A stretch of 64,000 bases of DNA, taken from contig CAADRB010000005.1 of the NCBI GenBank assembly GCA_900708905.1, forward strand, positions 3,510,791 through 3,574,790. Direction: 5' to 3'. Under the pieces are notes generated by a model that was not told where the DNA came from, searched no databases, and saw nothing but the letters and a program-made list of their open reading frames with translations. The translations under genes were made by a program, and so were the position numbers. Each line of letters starts with the position of its first letter. Positions within the stretch are counted from its first letter, which is position 1. The DNA comes from Hymenolepis diminuta. Lineage: Eukaryota; Platyhelminthes; Cestoda; Cyclophyllidea; Hymenolepididae. Of the stretch, positions 37,401-49,400 are shown in pieces.

Positions 37401-40400
37401 CTGAGGTTTTTGTAATTTCCTCCCCGTACTAACATTTTAAGAAAATTACATTACCTTCGATACTAATAATCATTTGTCTGATAATTAATTACAATGAAGT
37501 ATCCCTGGATACTTTGCAGTATGTGAGATTACTTAATACTCTTATCTTGATTGCGCCATTTAATGAAGTGGCTCATCAAAATGTTCATATTCTGCGACAA
37601 ATTAAAAATGGGATCAATTTATTTCCCATTTGTTTCCTCCTGCATATTTTCATTGTTTTATTTGTCAATTTCATTGTTATCTGTTGCGTGCTCTATCCGT
37701 TTATTAAATCTCGAATCTACCACTCAAATGATGCGGAACTCTTTCATACCTTCATTTTGCTCTAAACATCTTCTCAATCCCCTCCTCTTTAATAAATTAT
37801 TGAAATTTTTGTTAACCGATTTTAGTTGCTTTCTCAAATTGAAAAAAATGAACCTTTTTTTCCATTTTGCTGCTACTTGTCATCTAATAATCAACCTTCG
37901 TTTTCCTTCTAGATTAAATCTTGTTGTTAAATCGACGTCTTAGGTTATTTTCTTTTAAAAATTTTGCCTTAACTTCCTACTTAGTCTTTTTTCATACCGG
38001 TTAATAAGTAAGCATTAATTTATTTAATATATTATTAATGATTTGTCATTATACATTTAGATGCAATCCTATCCTAGGTCACTTTCCAAAATTCTCCATC
38101 ACTTTTAATTTTGCCTACAACTTGAATTGCATTTAAATTAACTTCTATTGTATTTTAAAATTTTGGAATTTTTTAAATTACGGTATTACCTTTGAGTAGT
38201 TGTTTCAAAACAAAGCATTGTTTATTCTAATTGCTAATGAAAACAGTGACAACTTTAGTGTTCACTGATCGTATCTCAACCTGTCAAATGTAAAAATTCC
38301 GTTCAAGGCCACACATCACAATATACACAATCTCTAACAACATTAGTGTCGCATATTTCTCGATCTGTTATAAATATGAAAGTGGAAAATTTTTTAGTGT
38401 TAAGTCCATATTAATGACGTTTATACACAAAATACTACAATTTAGAACAAGGCAACAAGGCAATGACTTAGAGGACAGGTTAAAGGTCAAAATATTGAAA
38501 TTCATTGCTATAGGTTAAGTTATAGAGGGAGCTAAGAACATTAGTGGTGGCAAAAAAGGGTAGGGAAGAGCAATTAATAAGTCTTTTCTACGATAAATTT
38601 CGAAGTTGTAATAAAATATTATAATGACAGTATTATAGAGAAAACAAAGTGTGCGCTAGAGTCGAAGTGGCAAAAGTGCTCGTCTGGAAAATCAAAGTTC
38701 ACGGATTCAACGCCACTGATGCACACTCAGGAAGGGGAATATTCAACCGCACTGATTAATTTAGGCTAAATAAAGGGGTTGACAGAACTGAGCCTAAACG
38801 ATGCCCATGATGACACATGGAAGCGTTTTCCTAAAGAGCCATCAGGAATTTCTACTAGTACTATCAAAATAAGCAAATAGATGTTTACAAAGAACTTAAA
38901 GTTCAAACTTAAATTTTGCCTTTAATGAAAAATAACCATTTTACTAGTTTCGTTACGGATATTGCCAGATTAAAAGAAATGCAGCACTAAAAGTAAGTTA
39001 AGTATACCAAGTGGTTTTAGGTATTTTCTGATTTAAATTATATTACCCTACGCGACTTTAATAGACAATCATAACTATTTTGATGAAATGTTTGGGTGAT
39101 GCGCGACGAAATAAAACGAGCATTTAAACAAAGCTTATGACATGCGACCAGAGAGCTAATAATCAAGAGCTTATTTTCTGCATTTTAGAGTCTCAAATTA
39201 ACAGAGACTTTTTATTGATTACCAGCAGATTCCAAAAGAAAAAAAATGTGAATAAAATAGAGGGTGATACAACGTTACTTCATTTTGATACAGTAGAATA
39301 TCATGTAAACTGCTTAAGACCATGTAAGATCATTCGACCTTGAATGAAGAACCGAATCAAATTGACAAGAATGACAACCACAATTAAACAACCGGTCAAC
39401 AAGCGTTGGAGATTGTATATAAGACGATTCATTAATTTTGAGTTGGTTAATTTTTTCCCTATTGATGTAAGTAATAATACTAGTTTAGATCGGCGGAATA
39501 ATTCTTATAATAAATGCGCTGGGGGAAATAATAGCTTTGTGAATCCCAAGATGGGAATGTACCACCATTCGGTGTCCTGAAATCGGCAAATTTGGACGTA
39601 TGTCTTGGGCTTTCAAATTACTTTAAACTGTGAAAATGGATTTTGAAAGTGTTAATAAATACAAACCATCGATCTTGAGTGCCTATATCTGCAATTCTCA
39701 TAGAGAGTTGAGCTTTAACTGAACAGAATGCTCTCAAATCCCCAATCATAACCGAATTTTTGCAGAATTGATTGATTTCAGAACCAGTTTCCCTGTCTGC
39801 TTTCTTTCCCTCTGTAAATGTCTAGTCCCCCTAAAAAGTGATGTAAAATATAATTCTGACAAAAAAAAAGAGAGAAAGAAAACGTTTCCCAAGAATATTA
39901 ATGACATTGGAAGTTATTTTATCTTTCCACTAGGCATCGGAAAGAGTTGAAAAAAGTGATTGCTAACGATGCGTAGCTAGATGGCAAAAAGATTAGAGAA
40001 ATTCACTTAAATCGGAGGATGGTGTAATGCAGGCGCGAAATTATGCACGACATTTATATTAATTTGAAAATCGAAAGAAAGTAATCGTAAAACTTCAGTA
40101 GATAGTAACTAAAGCAGCATTGACGAAAAAATTGCACACCTGGTGGGATAAGTGGAGGCCTGTTTAAATTAATAGTGAATAACTATCGAACAGTTCTTTT
40201 GAATGCGCTTATAGAGATTTATCTTATACCCAGCAGACTATCAATCGCACCTTTTTATGAGAATAGGTAAATCTGTACATCTAGGTGATTCGAGCGAAAA
40301 CAACGAGGTGTGAATTGAGAGCCGTATATGGAGGTGTAAATGAAAGCACTACTTGTGCACTACGAATGGTTTGAGTTTTATAAAAAAATGCTTTTCTGTC

Positions 40401-43400
40401 TAAACCATTACACACTAAGGCTGGCGTTAAATTCAATTCGCATCTCTCCATTGATCTCTGAAAAACTAGCAGCCCATTTTTTTCTAACCTGAGTATTAAT
40501 GACAGAAATACCGTATCCCATGGATCAAGTCTTTTCTTAGTTTTCCATCACGTTGTTCTTTTACAGCTATAGCAATAAATCCGTTTGCCTGAATAGTGTA
40601 ATATAAACAATCACTCCAGATAAGCGAACGTATTGAGGTTAAATCGGTTGCCATCGAAGCCGTACAGATGTGTTTCAGATCAAAAGACAATCACAAACTA
40701 ACAATCAAATATGCTCACATGATCTGCCAGCCGCCAGACTCCTTTGTATTGTTTTGCGACTAGGACATAAACGAAAAGAGTTTTATTCTGAAATTACACG
40801 AAATTGTGTCAAACTGGATTTTTACTACGAGTAAAAAATAATTGAATGTATTGAAAAATATATAAAGAAAGGTAAAAATACAAAGAAATTGACTATTTTA
40901 GAGATAATTATTTCGAAATCTCCCTCAAATTATTTGAACTTACTTCGCCATCCCTTTTGTTAAGAATCAATGCAGGCTTCAAATTGGGAGCCTTTTAGCC
41001 TCGCAACGAATGGTAATAATAAAACACAAACACAATAGGGAATAAATCTAATGAATTCTATAATTTACATCATTATAATATTATTATTATGATTAATAAT
41101 CTTTAAATCCATGTAGGGCATTATTTTCTAACGCTTATCTTGAGTAGGAGCTTAGGGTCACGGAAACTCCCTGGTGAGAAATTTGATTTCTGCTTCCTCT
41201 ATTACATACCAGACATAACCGGTGTAGTCCACCTTTCCGATCCGTGTTCTGGCACTTCACAGATCAGTGCACCGCATGCTCAGTTTTCCCTTTTCCTAAA
41301 CCCCTAACTATAGGAAGTGCAAATTAACTTTGTGATCTGTTGATTTCATTTAGGCCTCTCTTTGACCTAAATATAATCTCGCCGTAAATTAGGAGCTCAT
41401 TTATTTTGCTATTTGATTTAGTAATAAATTATAATGTAGAAAATTGACAACGGAATAAGAGGACCCATTTTAAAATGATTTTAAATAAAGCAATTTCATT
41501 TGGGGAGCAAAGTTATGTAGATACCCATAAGATAGCATCCAAATTTATTTCATAAATTCACCATCTTATTGTGAAATCTAAAATGGTAGAGTTCATATAA
41601 TCTGAAATGTCATAATTTCCTAAAATAATAAATATTTCATTTTTATTCATCAGTCATCCAAATCTGAATGCAACGGACTTAGATTTTTGTGAGCCATCTA
41701 GCAGGTAGCTAATGATAAATTGAGCGCAGGCTAAGCCAGCAACATCACCAGCCAGTATGGAAGCACTACCCACCACATTGACCTAAATGCATATACCGTG
41801 GACCTATAAGAATCTAGAATCGGGTGCATTCGTATCTTTAATATCACTTACTCTGCCATTCTAACCTTCATTTGCGCATGTGATATATTGAGAACTACGT
41901 ACAATACCACTGAATACCCAGAGAGAACACTCCTTTTCTCGATCACATCTTAGAATGTTATCTAATTTCGACTGATTTGTTAGACAAATCAGACATACTT
42001 GAGGACAAAAGGAGATCAATCCAACTCAAGTCGTAGTGCTTCAAGGGGTGTAGTCCAACACTGATGGCCAGGATACCACAATGCATATAAAACTTCAAGT
42101 CCTTTCATTTTGTCCTGCTTTGTCAATAAAGTGTTCTTTCAGAGATCCTTATTTAAGCAACACTTTTAATGCTACCTAGCCATAAATTCAAAAGTTAAAT
42201 CGTCAGAGTTTGTTGAAAACTTACCTCAATGTCTTAAATAATATCGTTGCAATTAGGTAAAATTGGCGACTTTGCGTCGCCAATAAATAATTCTTCTTCC
42301 TCTTCCTTTGCTTCCTATCATCCTCCATTTAAACTATTTTGTCAGTTCTTTTGTTTGAATGGATAATATTAACAATAGGGGATATTTTTTTATGAATCTA
42401 ATATTTCCGATTTCGCTATATAAAACTCTAATATGTATGAATTCGGTTTATCTTCCAGAATTTGGTTTTAATTCCATCTAACCGAAGAGAGAACGCATTA
42501 ATGCAATAAATAATATTTAAAAAATTCCCGTTTTAAGCGTGTTTAATAAAACCGCTTCATTATTGGACATCGGGCTCTTTATTAGCTGTTTCAAAGTTCC
42601 ATTTTCAAGGTAAGAAGAATCAAATGCATTTAGCTTCGGTACTTTTATGCCTTATGCGCAATATCAGTTTTAAGCACGTTAAAACATTACTATGATAAAT
42701 TCTTACTTAACATCAACTTTAATGTCATCCATGTTAATTGAAAAATTCAGGTTGACGGCAGTGAAATTGCTACTCTTCTCTTCTTTCATTCAACTCAGCC
42801 CAGCTCTGAGCTAAGTTATTTTTCTCTTACTGCAAAAAAGCTGAACTAAATCCATTATACCCAACGTTTGTCAATATTTGAGGTAATTAACTCAAAAAAC
42901 TTATGTCCCTAATTGATTACAATCTCTTAGTGTTCTGGTAATATATTTTATTTAAAAATTTTTAAAAATAAAGAACTCATTCAGCCTCAATAATTACAAA
43001 TTTGTTTATATGGGTAGCAGGCAACGGAATATTAACAACGAATGAAAATTAGATCTCACCTTGAGAGAACCCTCCTAAGATATGATGTTTTGCTATCTCA
43101 GCACTGTTATGCTAAGGTTGTGTAAGCTACTTAATTTTGTGAAAGATCCTTCTGCTTTACAAATATTCGAAAACGAGAGGAATTGAAGCTGAAATACTGA
43201 CCAATGCTGCAAAAAATACCGGTAATTAAGCGCTGAACATTGTGAATAAGCCGTTACTCTATTCCAAAGGACGAATCGTGAAACTTGAATTTTGGAAAGT
43301 GAACTTTTCTATAATCCGAGTCCGGAAATCAAATGAAGCATGACTCTTTGATACCTCGACATTGGTCTCTGTATCTTCCTGCTCCCCTTTTCTTTATCAT

Positions 43401-46400
43401 TTGTTGTAATTTCTGTTATTCCACGCCAACTGCTATTGACAATTTAATCTTTTCATTTAATTGTGGGTAATAATAACTATTTTACTATCAATCAAAGTTC
43501 AACCAATCTTTATAGTTATATCAATGAACTACTCCCGAACTGCTATAGGTAAGATCTCCTACAGTGAAATAGATAGCACTTACCAGAATTCTCCCTCTCC
43601 TTTGACAAGTCCAACTTTAATTCGATCCTCAGGAGGGAGTGAAAGCCATTCCGATGAACCCTCGGACCAAGCCCCGACCCATCCCACTCGGGCCGATGGC
43701 CAAAGATTTCGTAACCGCACGAGACGAACTAGTCGTGAACCCGCCACATCCGTCAGTCGCAGCTTTCTACAGTCAGTCAGGCCAAATGCCTGACCCGGTA
43801 CAAACCCCTGGGGAAGAACGAATCCACTGCCTGGATTTCCTTTGGTCTAAAAACGGAATGAATTTAATGCAGGTACTAAAATTGCAGCTCTTACATTAAA
43901 ACCTTACGGATTTGAAACTTTGTTCTAAAATATGTCGTCTAATATCAATTTAAACAGCCATCTCACTATGTTAACGTAACTATAAGATAATTTACACGTG
44001 CGTGTATTCAAGGACTGATGTTACTCACGTATGATAAGGAATATCTCCAAAATTTGTTTTTCTGCTTTTATCCAAAATACCTTCCTTTATCAGATTCTTG
44101 AGAAACACTTAGGGCATGATTAGTCAAATACTGCCCTGTTAAATCAGTTCAAAAATGATCACGTGGCACAATTATACACACTTCAGCATTCTACTAAGTT
44201 TTGCTGCTTAATTACAGCCCATTCTCAAATGGTCCCATTCGTTACCGTTATTTTCCCGTTATCAAATATTTTAAAAATAAAATATGATTTAATTTGATAA
44301 AGGAAGCATATCCCGGTAAATTAAATTGATTTGCCAGCCTGGTTTTTTCATTAATATGCACATATTTTCAAAATTGGAATTGAAAACAGCAATATATGAA
44401 TCCCAACTATCAAGAAGATACTTTTAAATCTCATATATAATTAGATTAGGTACAAATAAAACATGGTTTGTATGTATCGTGAACAGTTTGTCATATGCCA
44501 AAGTGAATCATCGCAACAAGACCAAAACGAATGGAACTTCCAAAAGTTAATGGTTTAATCGATGGCATGTACGTCGAGCTACTAAAGCATGTGGTAGCGG
44601 ATTCGTTGTCCAATGGTGCACACCCAGTGAGCGGAATGGTCAACAGCACCGGTTAAGTCCAGCTGATAGGGGGGTGCCAGCATTCGATTTTCTCACTATA
44701 GAGACTCCTTGACGCTAAAACACCATCCAATATGGACTTGAAGGTTAGAAAAATGTTCCAGCACCAACCGCGATTTAGAGATACGAAGAATAGAGTAGAA
44801 TGAAGAGATCTTCATTCAAGCTAGCAAGATGACGAGGTGCTAGTTAGACGCCAATTAGACGAAATAACATTTATTGCCATAAAAACTGACTTTCTCTTGA
44901 GAACAAATATGCACGGTTGGAAAAAAACTGTATTTCAATGAATATTTTGCAAAATTATTATTTTTTTGATGGTCAATCCCAATGAAATGCGATAAGCTCA
45001 AGATTTTAAAAGTGCAATTTTTACTGGTAACACGAAGAAAAAGTTAATTTTTGCTAAGAAAACTCCTTAGAAGCTTTAAATTCCCACTGTCTAATACAAC
45101 TACAACTGGCTCACTCAAGCAACGGCTCTGATTGGTCAGCCTCTGTAGCCAATGATGGAACAGCAACTGAACTGCTCCAGCTGCAGCCGTCAACAGCGAT
45201 TAGCAAACGCGAATTCTACTCGCGTTCAGTACGAGTGTATTTTTCATATCTGACTCGGTCTGCATGAACGCAAATATGTTTTATTTTAATGTAGTCCGGT
45301 TATGGTGCGTGAAATGAACAGATTCATATTTAAGATCATTTAATACAGTTTTTGTGTAGTGACGAGCAAAACTGGGGATATATATAAGCACCATCTGATC
45401 TTCTATTCATTTTTGTAGTCGATCACAAGGGTAAATTAAAGAATTTAAAGTTATTCCTCATATGATATTTGGAGCGGTCTCTCGAATTTAAAGGCCTCTC
45501 CTCTTTTTGATATTTATTTCACCCTCCCAGAAATCCAGGATTAGGAGCATGTGCCAAGTGTTTTCCTATTGCTCAATTGGTCATTTTAGTATCGTGGAAT
45601 AATTTTTACTGAATAAGCTCTCCAAATGCGATCATAATACTTTACTATACAACCGAACTTAGTGAGTTCTCTTTCTTGTTTCAGTTTCGGTTAAGAGAAG
45701 AGTAGTTAGTGGCTCAGAAATACACTATAGTCAGCTCAGGCTATCGGTTAAATACTCAATCCTGAGGATATCCCATTTATTAATAGGAAAGCCTAAGCGA
45801 AAGCCGAAATAAACTCACCATAGGAATGCAATCTTTCAAAGTCAGAATATATCTTTTTGAATAGAGATGACTGTAAATTTAGAGGGAATAACCTTTCCGA
45901 TAAAGTATATTGTTAAAGAAAAATAAAAAGTGAAAAATACCTTCAAAATATAGGTAAAATTAATTTCAAATATTACAAGATTCTATTTATTGATGGATAG
46001 AAAATAATGCAGAGAAGGGAGTAAAAAAGGTAACCTGTCACATTTTTTGGTAATAAACCGAAGAAATTCACTATTTGTGAAAAAAGCATATTCAGCCTGC
46101 TTGGTGTGATAATCAAATAACGAAGGTTAAAAGACAAATGTTATTTGCATTCAAATTCAAGTTGAAAACGGGCAACGACTCAGGATCAACTATTGAATTT
46201 CATTGGTTATACTGTCTTAACCTTGCCAGATCTAGTATAACGTAAAAACACCTTGATTATCATCACTAAGTTGTTCTGGCTTTTGGAATCGGCTAACGTA
46301 TTCCACTTTTAAGATCAGACACTCAATCGAATCAGTCAGTCGTAAGTTGTAACCATCGTAGACATTAACTTTCTCAGGCATCTATGAGTCAGATCCTGAA

Positions 46401-49400
46401 ATTTGGACTTTGAAAGAATCAGAATCAGAAGTAAATCCCTTAAGAAAGACCCAAAGATCCGATTACTTCCGAAATCAAAGATCAGAAGGTTCCGTTGACG
46501 GTCTCCCAAGATACCTTTAATTTGACAACTCGATGGATTTTTAAGTTTTTCTACCTTCCAGTGATTGGAAATTATAATTGTTACTTTGCTACTGGCCAGA
46601 ATGGCAGCTATAATAAAGAGGAAAAACGTATATGAGCATGTAAGTAAAAATAACCTTAATTCGAGAAGTAATGAGACTCCGTCTATCGAAGGCTTTGATA
46701 AGTATATCGTCCAAATCTGGGGGCGGACGCATTCCTTGGTCCTCTCCTGGAGCCAGGCAGTAGGATTCTGTGAGACCTCCGATAATATCGTCCATTGCAT
46801 CTCCTATCAAACCAACGTTGAGAGCTTCATATGAGCCGCTTAGTCTGCAAAAGAAACATTCGTTTAATTAAAAATCTCATTAAATATAAATATACAATTC
46901 ATGAATCACTGCCTTAGTGTTAGAGGTCCTTAATCACAATATCTGAAGTCTTTTTTTAAATCCGGAGAAATTGCGAGCCCGGCCTTTACAAGGCTAAAAT
47001 ATGAAAATACCTCATTCACTTTATAAATTGAGTTAAATTTGTGCATGATAAGCCACATTTTACAACGAATTAACTTCTTATCTGCAAGACTTCCTTCTAG
47101 TAACCACGTCTTAATAGGATCAAAGTAGAGATAAAACACAAGTTAATGGACAAATCAAAGTGAATCAGTCATCGGAAATTCCGATCAAGTAGATAGAGAC
47201 CGTTCTGGCGATACCAGTGCAAGATCAGTTAAGTGTCAATAATCTACTTGCATGCGGAATGTAGAAATTACCTCAATAGTATGTCACAGATGATTAATCT
47301 GTAAATGTAAGGAATTGTAGTGATTGAGATAACTTTTTTTCTAAAGCCATCTATTTTAAGAAAGAATAAAGGAAATTTAATCTTCGCCTTAGTTACATGC
47401 TTAATTAGAATTCATAATAAGTTAGCAACCTCAGACAGGTTTAAAAGGAGGGCTTCGGGGACATTGTCACTAGTTAAGACTGCAATATCTTGGAAATCTA
47501 GCCCCTTTTTCTAAACTCGCTAGGATAACTCGGATAACCGATTTACGGTAATGTTTTTCTATGTAATAAATGGTCTACTGTCTGAAAATTCTAAACTTCT
47601 ATATGGTCTAAATCATTTTACCAACCCAATACGAGCAATCTTTGAGTCTGATTTGACGTCTTTAATAATGTCTGCTAATGCTGCGCTATAACTTTCGGCT
47701 TGAGCTTTGATTCAAATGGGTGAGCTTTAGACTTGCATTCTTTGGCCAACTAAAAATCTAGAGTCTGCTGATGACGTTAATAAAGGGAGTTTTAATTAAA
47801 TTAGTGTTGATTATAAAGGGATTATCATTTAATAAGCTTTCAATGAAGGCGGTAGATTTAAAACAGGTAATATTGTTAATAACCACGTTGATCTTAAATT
47901 GTCAACTTGATACAAGTCAATATTGCGTTGAAGCCTCTCACATACAATAGGGATCAGCATGCCGAAGTTCGGAGCATATCCGTCATAAATATCGGATTCA
48001 GTAGCGATTATTTTAAATTAGGTAGGAATTGAGACGAAGGAAGTTAGATATGCCGAAGTTTAAAAAAGAATACAAACATTTATTCAAACAAATCGCCTTT
48101 GAATGAAAAATTCTAATAAACGGAATGATCTTAAAAATCGCAAATCATATAGGTCAAAAAAAAACGAATAATCAAAATTTGTAATTTGAACTATGAAAAA
48201 AATTTTCCTTTCAATTTTTATTTTTCCAATATACGGTAAATAGCACTTTATTATAAACCGGAATCTCAGTGTTAAACCACTTAATAAACTCGTATTGGGA
48301 CCCGACGGTGAGCGTATGATTGACTTTCCTTGTATTTAGGTGTGTCTGATTTGTCTATCTAATGGGTTTCAATTGATACAATATGATAACATATGATCGA
48401 GAACAGATGGATCTTTCGCACACACTTTCAAATAGGTTACAACGACAAGATAATAGGAATTTTTTTGAAATAAAACCCGTTTGATCAAATCGGCCGTATC
48501 ATTACTGTCTTTCCTACTAAATTTTCATCTTCTACATGATTTCAAAAATTCTACAAAATTCTACTACTAAGGATCTTACAGAATGCTCGAAAAAATCACT
48601 ACTGCATCACATACAACTACTAGAGGACAACTATTTTGAATGGTAAATAACCTATAGCCATTGGAATAAAGTTAATCACTACCTGAAGAGATCATATACA
48701 GAGAGACAATTTCTTGATTCATAGTGATCTGAACTTAAAATTGTTCTTCAGGACCAGAACGTGACTTCAAATGTATAAAGACCTACACTTAAAAAATCTT
48801 ACGAATTTGAAACAACTGTGTTTAAGGTTTTCGAGCCTTGGATAGACAGAAAATGAAAGGACTCGAACTTAATGTAGGTATGCCTCATTCATCTTGAGGA
48901 AAGAGAGAAATCAAAGATGATAAATGGGAATATTGTTATCATTCCCCTGCTGAATCAAAAATCAATCCAAAGACAGGACGACAAAAAGTGGTTTTCAAAT
49001 GGTATGTGGAATGTACAACGCAGCCAGGGCTGACCAAAGGGATCTTGTTCTCGCTAGAACATTCTAGAAAGTCCAGTCGTGCTACCGATCACGTATTGAA
49101 CAAGCGCGGACATGCGTGCAGAGGCTTCCTAGCCAACCAGTGGTAAATATTCGTGTAGCGTTGCGTTAATGGTGCTCAAAATTATTAAGCATTTTTCAGT
49201 AAAACTCCCTCTACACGATACCTTCTGGGTTCTCGCTAATTTGAACGTAGCCTAGCTAATTTTGGGGCAACATATGCCAGAGGACTCTGCTAGAGGCTAG
49301 CTGTACCTGTATGCAGCTATGTGCGCTTCTGAAAGGATTTTAAAGGTTTAGTAAAGGACCTATTTGCGTATTATCCGGTGAGAAATTGGTGACCACTCTG

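Noticed and set aside
37551..37943. 130-codon plus-strand open frame
   Set aside because: Lies in the calpain intron between exons 34634 and 43584; Phe/Leu/Ser-rich translation of T-rich DNA with no motif.
39137..39343. Possible integrase C-terminal remnant ([16 protein letters not shown])
   Set aside because: Faint resemblance to the end of Gypsy-type pol, but too short and isolated to support without a profile search.
43461..43899. Two overlapping plus-strand open frames of 86-110 codons
   Set aside because: They are antisense shadows of the GC-rich calpain exon at 43584-43807, whose minus-strand reading has clear calpain motifs.
46336..46834. 154-codon minus-strand and 89-codon plus-strand frames
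   Set aside because: Both overlap the calpain exon 46655-46844 in the wrong frame; only the frame with GSYEAL and MDDIIGG phases with neighbours.
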